A stretch of DNA of 64,000 nucleotides from CBFDCQ01 sp965603355 (GTDB lineage Bacteria > Hydrogenedentota > CAZGCA01 > CBFDCQ01), in contig CBFDCQ010000005.1 of the NCBI GenBank assembly GCA_965603355.1, forward strand, positions 1-64,000, read 5' to 3'. The notes below the pieces were generated by a model, which did no database searches, had not been told where the DNA came from, and saw only the letters and a program-made list of their open reading frames with translations. Positions 52,997-61,143 of the stretch are shown here, piece after piece. How positions within the stretch are numbered: position 1 is the first letter of the stretch; each line of letters opens with the position of its first letter. The translations under genes and the position numbers were made by a program.

Positions 52997-54805
52997 TTAC
53001 TCATCTTGTCCCGAGACGATTCTTTCGATAGCGGCCAGCACCTCGTCAGGTCCGACTGCGCCGCTCATACGCAATTCCTGACGCTCAAGCCCGTCAGCCC
53101 CGAAAAACATGAGCGTCGGTGGTCCTATGATCTCGTATCGTGATTGTAGCTCGCCGTTGCGATCAATATCAACCTTCAGAGCGTTCACCTGCGACAGCGC
53201 GGCCACGACTGCCGGCGCCGATAGCGTCTTCTTCTCCAACTTCTTACAGATGACGCACCATTCGGCATAGATTTCCACAACTGTCGGGCGACCGGAAGAC
53301 AGGGCCTCTTCCACTCTGGACGAATCGGCAAGCTCGAACGGCCCGGCTTCAACCGCGCGCACTTCCGCCGAAGACCCGGCAGGGCCCCTGCCGGTCAGCC
53401 CTCCTACGGAATCAATCAGCAACAGGGCTGCAAATATGAGGCCGCATATGCCGACCGTCCGTTTGAGGCGGTCTCCGAAACCACTGGTCTCGGATAGGGT
53501 GTCGAGTCCGCCCAAAAAGACGACCGCCGCCACGATGATTATACCGGAAATCAGCCCATATAAGGCGACGCCAATCACCGGCTGAAGGAAGTACACCGCC
53601 GCCCAGAGCATGGCGAACCCGAAAAACTTCTTGATCCACAGCGTCCACGGTCCCGCCTTAGGCAGAGCGCTGCCGGACAAGGTGCCGACGATGATCAGTA
53701 TGACACCCATTCCCCACGCCAGCGTGAACAGCAGCCAGAAGCCCAGCAGCCGGTTGCCGGTCGTCGCAATAAACGTCAACACTCCCGCTATCGGCGCTGC
53801 GATGCACGGTGTCGCAATGATCCCTGCGACAAGACCCAGGATAAAGACATCCGCGACGCCCCTGCCCGAACGCTTGCCAGTGACTCGGCGCGTGATGAAG
53901 CCAGGCATCTGGACCGTTATCACGCCGAACATGCTCAGCGCCAGCAGCACGAAAACACACGCCACGGGCACAAGCACCCACGCGGTTTTCAGCCAACGCG
54001 AAAACGCTCCGCCCAGGGACGCGCTCAACACGCCGAGCACCGCGTAAACGGTTGCAAGCCCGAGCACGTAAACTAGGCTGCGTACCACAGCCGTGCCTAC
54101 GCTTCCCTCGCCGGCTTTCTGTCCGCCGCCGACAATCGCCGCTGTTATCGGGATCATCGGGTAAACGCACGGACTCAGACTGATGAGCACGCCTATGCCG
54201 AACGCAGCCAGCAGACGCAGCAGAAAATCTTTGGCGCTCATAGTCTTAGCCGGCTGAGGCGGTGCTGCAGATTGAGCCTCGCGTTGAACTACAACTGAAG
54301 CAGCAGGCGGCTCTTCCACACGCACCACATCAGCCGGCTGGATCACGGGTATGTCGAAAGACAAGGCCTCTTTCATAGGCCGAAAACAGATTGTATCAGT
54401 GCATCCTTGATACTTCACCGCGCCGCGGACCCTTGCGGCGGTGCCGGCGGTGCCGGTGACAGTCAGAGGAAGGTTTATCGTCACCGCTTTCTCGTATACC
54501 TCGGTGAGAGTCTGTCCCGTCTCGTCCAGCGGGTCGGCGATTGTCCCGGCAGGAGGAAGTGCCGGCTGACCTGCTGTCACGCCTTCGAGCTCCTCCCAGG
54601 AGAAGGCCAGCTTGTCCTTGTAAAGATGAACTTTCTCGCCGAGCTTGAAGTCCACCTTGAGGCTGACCGTCTCTCCGGGACCGGCCGAGGTTGGCTCGAT
54701 GGAGCCGGTCACAACGAAGTTCTGAGCCGGCGCAGGCGAAGCCCAGATCACCAGCCATACTATTGCGATGATCGATACAATCTTCTGCAATCTCGACAAG
54801 TTCAT
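52997..54805 (-). CDS. dsbD: Thiol:disulfide interchange protein DsbD-like
   Basis: A 602-residue membrane protein carrying electrons from cytoplasmic thioredoxin to the periplasm. Signal peptide (IVSIIAIVWLVIWASPAPAQ), N-terminal immunoglobulin-like domain with the cysteine pair in KYQGCTDTICFRP, eight-helix core with one cysteine in LISLSPCVYPMIP and one in IIATPCIAAPIAG, and a C-terminal thioredoxin domain with YAEWCVICKKLE. It follows the TlpA/YHS protein, which is a likely periplasmic client. Confidence 0.93.
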   Translation of the reverse strand: MNLSRLQKIVSIIAIVWLVIWASPAPAQNFVVTGSIEPTSAGPGETVSLKVDFKLGEKVHLYKDKLAFSWEELEGVTAGQPALPPAGTIADPLDETGQTLTEVYEKAVTINLPLTVTGTAGTAARVRGAVKYQGCTDTICFRPMKEALSFDIPVIQPADVVRVEEPPAASVVVQREAQSAAPPQPAKTMSAKDFLLRLLAAFGIGVLISLSPCVYPMIPITAAIVGGGQKAGEGSVGTAVVRSLVYVLGLATVYAVLGVLSASLGGAFSRWLKTAWVLVPVACVFVLLALSMFGVITVQMPGFITRRVTGKRSGRGVADVFILGLVAGIIATPCIAAPIAGVLTFIATTGNRLLGFWLLFTLAWGMGVILIIVGTLSGSALPKAGPWTLWIKKFFGFAMLWAAVYFLQPVIGVALYGLISGIIIVAAVVFLGGLDTLSETSGFGDRLKRTVGICGLIFAALLLIDSVGGLTGRGPAGSSAEVRAVEAGPFELADSSRVEEALSSGRPTVVEIYAEWCVICKKLEKKTLSAPAVVAALSQVNALKVDIDRNGELQSRYEIIGPPTLMFFGADGLERQELRMSGAVGPDEVLAAIERIVSGQDE

Positions 54806-54850
54806 GGCGTTCCCTCACAAATGCACACGAGCTTTCACGCTGCCCGAAGC

Positions 54851-54891
54851 CGAGACGGAGCCAAGGCCCAGACATCGCAGGCTCCGTCTCG
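54851..54891. terminator. Large hairpin between the TlpA/YHS gene and dsbD
   Basis: CGAGACGGAGCC (54851-54862) and GGCTCCGTCTCG (54880-54891) are perfect 12-base arms around 17 bases. There is no T-tract, so it could be an RNA processing or stability element, or partial terminator, between the two redox genes. Confidence 0.45.
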
Positions 54892-54905
54892 ACTGCTCAC
54901 CTCGA

Positions 54906-55994
54906 CTATATCTTGCAGCAGCCGGGCGATCCTTTACTAAGCCCGCACTTCGGGCACAGCTCCTTGCCCTGGAGCTGGCAGCAGCCAGCTGAACCTTTCT
55001 CAAGCCCGCATTTGGGACAGAGCCCCGCCTGCGCGAGCTCCTCATCCGATTTGCAGCAACCCGGTGAACCTTTTACCCGCGTACACGCAGGACAACTCGC
55101 TTTGGGCGTACCGCAATTGGCAATACACTCCGCCGAGCCCCCAATGTTGCCACAGGCCTGGCACAGCACTGTCGCTTCCGTGGTGCCCTTCGTGATCTTG
55201 CAGCATCCCGGAGATCCCTTCGCGAGACCGCATTTCGGGCACAGCGCCTGACCGGGCTTGCAGCAATCCGCCGAGCCCTTGATCTGCCCGCACTGGGGAC
55301 AAATAGCGACCACTTTCTCAGGCGTTACTCCCTCCTCGGCCATCTTCTTGAGGTACTTCTCCGGGTCCTTCTTGAAGGTCTCGACGCAACCCGCGCAGCA
55401 GAAGTATATCCTCTGTCCGTTGTGATCGACGTAGAGGCTCTTGTTTATCGCGCTGCCCATCACGGGACACGTAGTCTGCGCCTTGCCTGCGGTCGTCTTC
55501 GGCGACGGTTTTGCCGGCCGACTCGCCAGGGCGGTCCTGACCGCCTCACGCAACGTCGCGTGCGGGGTGAAGTTGCCCTGGTACGCGATCTCACCTTTCG
55601 GATCCACGACCATCACCACCGGTATGCCTTCGACTTTGTACGCCGTCGCAACCTTGCCGTTCTCGTCAAGGAGTACCGTGAGAGGCAGGTCCTTGACGTG
55701 TGGTGCAACCGTCTCGGCATCCTCCTCGATGTACACCTCGACTATCGCGAGGTCGCTCGGGTCAAAGTCCTTACGGAGTTTCACCAGTTCCTGGGTCTCC
55801 TGACGACAATAGCCGCACCAAGTGGCGCCGAGCTTCACCACGAGCACCTTGTTCTCGCGGAGCGTCGCGGTGGATACCTCCTTGCCGTCAAGGCCTTTGA
55901 GCGAAAAATCGGTGAAACTCTGTGCGGCGCACACCGAACTGTACGCCAGAAGCGCCAGAAGCGCGATGCTGTACGTTGTTCTTTTGACGTTCAT
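54906..55994 (-). CDS. Exported TlpA-like thioredoxin with YHS domain and six cysteine-rich repeats
   Basis: A 362-residue protein. Signal peptide (YSIALLALLAYSSVCAAQ); TlpA-like thioredoxin domain (about 27-160) with active site ATWC60GYC63; a YHS-like metal domain (about 176-218) with CPVMGSAINKSLYV and IYFCCAGCVETF; then six units (about 232-361) of the pattern C-x2-C-x8-C-C, for example CPKCGLAKGSPGCC, spaced by variable linkers. The third unit is altered (CQACGNIGGSAECIANC). The protein ends two residues after the last CC. The repeats suggest multiple metal or thiol sites. The ATG at 55994 follows GGAGGG. No named family is recognised for the repeat. Confidence 0.85.
   Translation of the reverse strand: MNVKRTTYSIALLALLAYSSVCAAQSFTDFSLKGLDGKEVSTATLRENKVLVVKLGATWCGYCRQETQELVKLRKDFDPSDLAIVEVYIEEDAETVAPHVKDLPLTVLLDENGKVATAYKVEGIPVVMVVDPKGEIAYQGNFTPHATLREAVRTALASRPAKPSPKTTAGKAQTTCPVMGSAINKSLYVDHNGQRIYFCCAGCVETFKKDPEKYLKKMAEEGVTPEKVVAICPQCGQIKGSADCCKPGQALCPKCGLAKGSPGCCKITKGTTEATVLCQACGNIGGSAECIANCGTPKASCPACTRVKGSPGCCKSDEELAQAGLCPKCGLEKGSAGCCQLQGKELCPKCGLSKGSPGCCKI
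54909..55301 (-). repeat. Six tandem C-x2-C-x8-CC modules in coding sequence
   Basis: These bases encode units starting at residues 232, 252, 278, 301, 326 and 347 of the protein above. Units 2, 5 and 6 are nearly identical (CPKCGL-x-KGS-x-GCC), which points to recent internal duplication. Confidence 0.85.
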
Positions 55995-56160
55995 CGTCTT
56001 ACCCTCCATAGGCTGCATTAAACCTGGCTTCTTCAACTCCCTCTATGGTGTCGAGCCGACAAGCATTGACACCGGCTCAATCAATCACGCCTTTACCAGA
56101 CCCCGCCCTGTCGCTTCCAGATGACACATGCAGCCACGGCCAGTGCCGCGTTCTTGGGCT

Positions 56161-56682
56161 CTAGCCGAAATGCTTCCGATAAAGCGACTCGAGCTGGGTC
56201 TGGTGGTTTTGCTCCTCCTTGATAACCTGATTTATGTATCCTCTCTGATTGCGGGGAACATACAGCCGCAACTGGCTCAGCAGAAAGACGGTATTCTTCT
56301 CCGCTTGAATCCCCATTACGAGCGCCCGCCGTTCATCAACGTTATGTCCGGCTTTCTCAGCCAAGTCGCCCGTCACGAACACTGTTTCCGACATCAAACG
56401 CATTACCTGTGCCGGTAAAGCACCTGTCAGGGCGTTATCGGCCGGATCCGAACTCGTGCGCGCCGCCTCCGCATATTTCGTGAACCTGTCGTAGTGGCGC
56501 TGTTCGGCCTCTACCATTACCTCCGATAACTCGCGAACCCACTCGTGTTGTGTGCCACGTGCAAGCCCCTTGTAAAACTCGATCCCTTCCAGCTCAATCT
56601 GCGCCAACCGGTCGAGCACTCCTGCCGCAGTGAGCGGCGTTCCGGGTCCGACCCATTCTTGACTTTTGACTCGTCGTTTCAC
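56161..56682 (-). CDS. Ferritin-like protein with long N-terminal segment
   Basis: A 173-residue helical protein: AQIELEGIEFYKGLA, VMVEAEQRHYDRFTKY, GIQAEKNTVFLLSQL and KEEQNHQTQLESLYRK show the ligand order of rubrerythrin-like domains, though the second pair is less canonical. The GTG at 56682 is chosen because AGGAGG is ten bases upstream; no ATG is available at the domain start. Between it and the TlpA/YHS gene lie about 165 bases with no gene. Confidence 0.78.
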   Translation of the reverse strand: MKRRVKSQEWVGPGTPLTAAGVLDRLAQIELEGIEFYKGLARGTQHEWVRELSEVMVEAEQRHYDRFTKYAEAARTSSDPADNALTGALPAQVMRLMSETVFVTGDLAEKAGHNVDERRALVMGIQAEKNTVFLLSQLRLYVPRNQRGYINQVIKEEQNHQTQLESLYRKHFG

Positions 56683-56704
56683 GAAAACTCGACCTCCTTC
56701 CGGT

Positions 56705-57223
56705 CTACGCCTTACCTTCCGCAGCCGGCGGAGTGAACACGCGCTGACCCATCTCGCGGTCAAGCATGTACAGACCGCCCGCAACATCGCCTACGAGCTT
56801 GAGTTTCTGAACCACCTCATCAGCGCTCGCCTCCTCCTCAATCTGCTCTGTGACGAACCACTGTAGGAAAATGCTTGTGGCGTGGTCGCTCTCTGAAACC
56901 GCAAGGTTAACCAGGTCGTTGATGAGCCCGGTAACCTTCTGCTCGTGCGCGTATGCCGCCTCGAACACCGCCAGCGGCGAATCCCATTCCGCAGGCGGGC
57001 CGTCTATCGGGCGGAGGATCACCCTGCTGCCACGTTCGTTGACGTACGTGTAGAACTTCTGGGCGTGCGTCACTTCCTCCTGCGCCTGTACGCGCATCCA
57101 GTTCGCGAAACCGGGCAGGTTGACCGACTCGAAGTATGCCGCCATTGAAACGTACAGGTAGGCCGAGTACAGCTCCGCATTGATCTGTCCATTCAGCGCG
57201 TCTTGCATCTTCTCGCTCAGCAT
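56705..57223 (-). CDS. ftnA: Ferritin (iron storage, FtnA type)
   Basis: A 172-residue non-haem ferritin with the classical order: [39 protein letters not shown] (ferroxidase Glu/His) and [20 protein letters not shown]. It stores Fe(III) as mineral. The ATG at 57223 with GAGGAG ten bases upstream is preferred to a TTG at 57253. Neighbours are thiol peroxidase upstream and a rubrerythrin-like protein downstream. Confidence 0.93.
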   Translation of the reverse strand: MLSEKMQDALNGQINAELYSAYLYVSMAAYFESVNLPGFANWMRVQAQEEVTHAQKFYTYVNERGSRVILRPIDGPPAEWDSPLAVFEAAYAHEQKVTGLINDLVNLAVSESDHATSIFLQWFVTEQIEEEASADEVVQKLKLVGDVAGGLYMLDREMGQRVFTPPAAEGKA

Positions 57224-57278
57224 TTCTCTCAACTCCTCTCGCCGGAGGGACAAAACTCGTATCGTCCCTGCTCCAATC

Positions 57279-57797
57279 TCAGATCAACTCCTTGACCGCG
57301 TTCAACGCAGCCTCGTAATCAGGTTCGCTCGTTATCTCTTTGACCACATCGACGTACCGGACGATACCGTCGCGATCGACCACAAACACGGCTCTCGCCA
57401 GCAACCGCAGTTCCTTGATTAACACGCCGTACGACTCGCCGAACGATGCGTCGCGATGATCCGACAGCGCCTGAACCGCCGTTACCTCTGCCGCGCCGCA
57501 CCAACGTTTCTGCGCAAACGGCAGGTCCATGCTGATGGTCAGTAGTGCGACGTCGAGGTCGAGCTGTGTCGCTTCCTCATTGAACTTTTTCGTCTCGAGG
57601 TCGCACACGGGCGTATCCAGAGACGGTACGCTCAGAATAATGCACACTTTGCCCCGGAACGACGAGAGCTTAACCGGCGCCAGGTCGTTATCGAGCACCT
57701 CGACGTCCGGAGCCGGATCTCGCGCACTAATCTCACTACCTAGCAGCGTAAGCGGATTTCCCTCAACTGTTATTACACCTTGTCTCTCTACCGCCAT
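57279..57797 (-). CDS. tpx: Thiol peroxidase (atypical 2-Cys peroxiredoxin)
   Basis: A 172-residue peroxiredoxin. The peroxidatic cysteine is in [20 protein letters not shown], and a resolving cysteine is present in [12 protein letters not shown], the Tpx pattern. It reduces hydroperoxides with thioredoxin as donor, which would couple it to the trxB/glutaredoxin genes of the same run. Length is normal. Confidence 0.95.
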   Translation of the reverse strand: MAVERQGVITVEGNPLTLLGSEISARDPAPDVEVLDNDLAPVKLSSFRGKVCIILSVPSLDTPVCDLETKKFNEEATQLDLDVALLTISMDLPFAQKRWCGAAEVTAVQALSDHRDASFGESYGVLIKELRLLARAVFVVDRDGIVRYVDVVKEITSEPDYEAALNAVKELI

Positions 57798-57857
57798 GAC
57801 CGTACCCTCTCTTTCCTTGAAGCCTCAACGACCGTCAAGACGCGCGCCGTTGCAGTC

Positions 57858-58361
57858 CTACTCGATCCTCAGGAACTCTGCTTTGGCCGCGCCGCAGATC
57901 GGGCACTTCTCCGGCGCTTCAGCTTCCACCGTGTTCCCGCAAACCTGGCACACATAGTAGTCGGTTTCAGTAATCCCCTCGGCGTTCTCCAAAGCCTTCA
58001 AGGCAGCCGAGTAGAGTCCGTGGTGGATTTCCTCGACTTTGCTGGCCACCCGAAAGCTCCATTTTGCTCCTTTTGCGCCCTCTTCGTCGGCAGCCTTTAT
58101 GAACCCCGGGTACATTGACTGGAACTCGTAGTGTTCTCCGTACACCGCTTTCTTCAGGTTCTCGGCCGTGTCGCCCACTCCGTTCATCGCCTTTAGGTGA
58201 TTCAGCGCGTGAACCGTTTCCGCGGCGGCGGCCGCACGAAATAGTCTGGCTACCTGCTGATGCGCTTCCTCATCCGCCTTTCTCGCAAACGCCGTGTACA
58301 TCCTGTTTGCCTTGCTCTCACCGGCGAACGCTTCTTCCAGGTTGTCCTTTGTCCTGCCCAC
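57858..58361 (-). CDS. rbr: Rubrerythrin
   Basis: A 167-residue peroxide reductase with EEAFAGESKANRMYTAFA, AAETVHALNHL, AVYGEHYEFQSMYPGFI and KVEEIHHGLYSAAL, and C-terminal rubredoxin-like cysteines VCQVCGNTV and KCPICGAAKAEF. It is the third gene behind the sigma-54 promoter. It is only distantly similar to the rubrerythrin encoded just upstream, so the pair is not a recent tandem copy. Confidence 0.95.
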   Translation of the reverse strand: MGRTKDNLEEAFAGESKANRMYTAFARKADEEAHQQVARLFRAAAAAETVHALNHLKAMNGVGDTAENLKKAVYGEHYEFQSMYPGFIKAADEEGAKGAKWSFRVASKVEEIHHGLYSAALKALENAEGITETDYYVCQVCGNTVEAEAPEKCPICGAAKAEFLRIE

Positions 58362-58400
58362 TTTTCAGCCTCCTATAACTTTCTGCTCTAAGATCGGTTC

Positions 58401-58973
58401 CTACCAATTCTCGGCCAACAGCTCGAAATGCGCACGCTCATGCGCACAAGCCGGACACACCTCCGGCGCCTCCTCGCCCTCATGCAGGTACCCGCAGTTA
58501 CGACACCGCCAGACAACCGTCTCCGATTTCTTGAATACCGTACCCGCCTCGATATTCGCCAGGAGGCCAACGTACCGTTTTTCATGCTGTTTCTCGGCCA
58601 CGGCGATGGCCCTGAATATCGCTCCTATCTCTGCAAATCCCTCTTGGTCCGCAGCGTCGGCAAACCCGGGGTACATCTCCGTCCACTCGTGGTTTTCACC
58701 CCCGGCAGCGCCCTTCAGATTCTCCGCCGTTGTCCCTATGACGCCGGCCGGGAACGCCGCCTGAATCTCAACTTCGCCTCCCTCGAGCAACTTGAAAAGC
58801 CGTTTCGCGTGCTCTTTCTCCTGGTCGGCCGTTTCCGCGAAAATGTCAGATACCTGAACCAAACCCTCTTTTCTCGCCTGGCTGGCGAAGTAAGTGTAAC
58901 GATTCCTCGCCTGTGACTCGCCCGCGAATGCCGTCAAGATGTTCTTTTCGGTCCTCGACCCTTTCAACCCCAT
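58401..58973 (-). CDS. rbr: Rubrerythrin
   Basis: A 190-residue rubrerythrin of standard length: [69 protein letters not shown] and a rubredoxin domain [10 protein letters not shown] ... [14 protein letters not shown]. The ATG at 58973 follows GAGAGGAGG. It is the first large gene after the sigma-54 promoter. Confidence 0.96.
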   Translation of the reverse strand: MGLKGSRTEKNILTAFAGESQARNRYTYFASQARKEGLVQVSDIFAETADQEKEHAKRLFKLLEGGEVEIQAAFPAGVIGTTAENLKGAAGGENHEWTEMYPGFADAADQEGFAEIGAIFRAIAVAEKQHEKRYVGLLANIEAGTVFKKSETVVWRCRNCGYLHEGEEAPEVCPACAHERAHFELLAENW

Positions 58974-58996
58974 TCTCTTCCCCTCCTCTCTACTCA

Positions 58997-59215
58997 TCAA
59001 GCTTTGTCCACCGCATCCCAATCACCGTTTGCCTTGTGTGCCTCGCGTTCGCGTTCAGCTTCTCCGCGAATCTTATAAGCGCAGTCACGCACTACACCAA
59101 ACAACACGATGCATCCGTCATCCTCAGTGCAAGCGTCCCCCTCATCGGCCAGCACCATCAATTCCTTCGAAATCTTCAGCGCTCTCTTAATCTGTTCGTT
59201 GCAGTCCTTCGACAC
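58997..59215 (-). CDS. Small four-cysteine protein, first gene behind the sigma-54 promoter
   Basis: A 72-residue protein of unknown family starting at GTG with GAGGAGGG upstream. It has cysteines at positions 5, 29, 35 and 44 ([28 protein letters not shown]) and is otherwise helical and charged. The leader position in the operon, ahead of rubrerythrin, and the cysteine count suggest a redox or metal-handling accessory role, which is inference. Confidence 0.75.
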   Translation of the reverse strand: MSKDCNEQIKRALKISKELMVLADEGDACTEDDGCIVLFGVVRDCAYKIRGEAEREREAHKANGDWDAVDKA

Positions 59216-59265
59216 TAGTAACCCTCCTCATACATTTAATCCTCATGTGCCCTCGCAATACAATA

Positions 59266-59282
59266 AGCACGAGTTGTGCCAA
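59266..59282 (-). promoter_or_regulatory. Sigma-54 (-24/-12) promoter of the oxygen-defence island
   Basis: On the minus strand the sequence TTGGCACAACTCGTGCT contains GG and GC separated by exactly 10 bases and matches the TGGCACG-N4-TTGCW consensus at all but two positions. Transcription should start near 59255, about 40 bases before the GTG at 59215. Confidence 0.78.
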
Positions 59283-59368
59283 ACCGTCGCTCCACGCGGG
59301 CCGGAAGCGTAAGCCTTTGGACGAGCTATATTTGCGTGAAGAAAAATTCAGCGGGACCCCGGCCGGAC

Positions 59369-59565
59369 TGTCTCAGTAAGCAAGATTCAATGAGACATAG
59401 GGCTGGGGGCTCGACGGCGGCGGTTTGACGCCTGGTTGCATGAGGCACTACAATATATCGCTATATTTCAAGCAGGCATGGCCGTATGATGGGGATAAAC
59501 GACGATTCTCTAGCGTCTCATTTAGGCTATATGAGACAAATCAGGTTAAGTGAGACAGCGAGACG
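59369..59565. promoter_or_regulatory. TGAGACA inverted and direct repeats, candidate enhancer sites
   Basis: Pair 1: TGTCTCA (59369-59375) and TGAGACA (59391-59397), 15 bases apart. Pair 2: GTCTCAT (59515-59521) and ATGAGAC (59531-59537), 9 bases apart. A further TGAGACA lies at 59551-59557 with a related CGAGACG at 59559-59565. They sit about 90-290 bases upstream of the -24/-12 promoter, where activator sites of sigma-54 systems normally lie. Confidence 0.7.
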
Positions 59566-59570
59566 TTTTA

Positions 59571-60977
59571 TTAACGGTTCGCGGCGTTGCTGGACAAGCC
59601 GCTGTCGTCAAGGAACCTGTAGAGGGTAGCGCGAGAGACGCCCAACCTGCGCGCTGCCTCAACCTTGTTCCCCTTGGTCTCGTCGAGGGCGCGGCGCACG
59701 GCGTCGGCGTTGAGCTTGCGTTTCCGGCGCCTCCTCGGACGCGCTCCCGGGACCGCGTGAGCGCCTGCTACTGTCGGCGGCATATGCTCAAGTCGGAGCA
59801 CGTTGCCTCTGCACTTCACGAGGGCATACTGAATAGCATTCTGGAGCTCCCGCACGTTGCCCGGCCAGTCATAACTGATCATCACATTCAGCGCCTCGGG
59901 TGATAGAGCCACCTCATCACGGTCGGCCTCCGCTAACGCTTGTCTCAGGATGTGCTCGGCGAGGAGCGATATGTCGTTCCGTCGTTCCCGCAGAGGCGGC
60001 AGGTTAATAGGTATGACACAAAGCCTGTAGAACAGATCGTCCCGAAACCGCCCGGCGGCAACCTCGCGCCTTAAGTCCCTGTTGGTGGCGCTAATTACCC
60101 GGACGTTCACCTTGATGGTCCTCTCGCCGCCGACGTGCTCGAAAGTGCCCTCCTGAAGTACGCGCAGGAGCTTGACCTGGATGGCCGGGCTCAGGTCGCC
60201 GACCTCGTCAAGAAAGATCGTACCGCCATCGGCCAGCTCGAACCGGCCTTTTTTATCACGGATAGCTCCCGTGAAAGCGCCGCGGACGTGCCCGAACAGC
60301 TCGCTTTCGAGCAGCCCTTCGGGCAGGGCGCTGCAGTTGACCGGCACGAAGAGCTTGTCGGCGCGCGGGCTCTCGCTGTGAATCGCCGCAGCAACCAGCT
60401 CCTTGCCGGTGCCGCTTTCCCCCTGAACCAGCACGGGCGCACTGACTTCGGCAACCTCCTCAATTGTCTCGAACAGCGCCAACACCTTGGGGTCGCGCCC
60501 CACAATCCCGGCAAAGCTCTGCTCCGTCTGGAGGCGCCGACGGAGTACGTTGAGCTCGGTTATGTCTTCAAGAATGACGATCGCCAGCCTCTCGCCTCCG
60601 TATTCTATCGGGGCCGCGCTCACAAGCAGGACAAAATCGTTCAGTTCCCCGTCAAGGCGCAATTGCACCTTTGCCTTGTTCCGGTGTATCTGTTTTCCTG
60701 CGAGAGCCTCGAGCGCCGTGTTTCTAACGCCACAGTTCTGGCAATAGGCGCCAAAACCGCAGCCCTCCGGGTTGTCAAACGCGTGAATGCATCCGAGGGC
60801 CTCGCCGCCGCGCTTGTGCATGACTTCAGCCCGGGAAACCCCGAAGGTTCGCTCCAGCAGATGGTTCACCGCCCGGACGCGTCTGTCTCCGTCAACGACG
60901 AGGATACCGCATGGGATCGACTCAAACAGCGTCTTCAGAAACTTGTCCTGGTCCAGCAGTTCCGCAATAGGATTCAT
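59571..60977 (-). CDS. Sigma-54-dependent activator with cysteine-cluster PAS domain
   Basis: A 468-residue bacterial enhancer-binding protein. The N-terminal PAS domain (about 10-140) carries C63-x9-C73-x5-C79-x2-C82 (GCIHAFDNPEGCGFGAYCQN), likely able to bind an Fe-S cluster or zinc or to form disulfides. The AAA+ domain has Walker A GESGTGKE, the sigma-54 contact loop GAFTGA, and GGTIFLDEVGDL. A Fis-type HTH (KVEAARRLGVSRATLYRFL) ends the protein. No receiver domain is present. Its own promoter is sigma-70-like. The gap downstream holds its likely binding sites and a -24/-12 promoter, so it probably activates the island at 59215. Confidence 0.92.
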   Translation of the reverse strand: MNPIAELLDQDKFLKTLFESIPCGILVVDGDRRVRAVNHLLERTFGVSRAEVMHKRGGEALGCIHAFDNPEGCGFGAYCQNCGVRNTALEALAGKQIHRNKAKVQLRLDGELNDFVLLVSAAPIEYGGERLAIVILEDITELNVLRRRLQTEQSFAGIVGRDPKVLALFETIEEVAEVSAPVLVQGESGTGKELVAAAIHSESPRADKLFVPVNCSALPEGLLESELFGHVRGAFTGAIRDKKGRFELADGGTIFLDEVGDLSPAIQVKLLRVLQEGTFEHVGGERTIKVNVRVISATNRDLRREVAAGRFRDDLFYRLCVIPINLPPLRERRNDISLLAEHILRQALAEADRDEVALSPEALNVMISYDWPGNVRELQNAIQYALVKCRGNVLRLEHMPPTVAGAHAVPGARPRRRRKRKLNADAVRRALDETKGNKVEAARRLGVSRATLYRFLDDSGLSSNAANR

Positions 60978-61081
60978 CTGAAGCTCGCTTCGCTTGTCCG
61001 CTTGCGTCCCCAGCGCCCGACACGCCGGAGCTTTCGACTGAGACCGCAATGCAACACGCAGAACTCAACGCTCTGAAGACT

Positions 61082-61110
61082 ATGGTATCACTTGCTTTGA
61101 TGACTGTCAA
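61082..61110 (-). promoter_or_regulatory. Sigma-70-like promoter for the sigma-54 activator
   Basis: On the minus strand TTGACA (61105-61110) and TACCAT (61082-61087) are separated by 17 bases, about 100 bases before the ATG at 60977. Confidence 0.5.
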
Positions 61111-61143
61111 ACTGACGCACGCATCCGTTGACCGGTCGACGGC

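Noticed and set aside
54909..55301. Tandem repeat DNA as a CRISPR or non-coding satellite
   Set aside because: The repeats are in frame within an exported protein and preserve cysteine spacing, with synonymous variation between units.
59369..59565. TGAGACA repeats as a CRISPR array
   Set aside because: Units are only 7 bases, spacing is irregular, orientation alternates and no cas gene is near.
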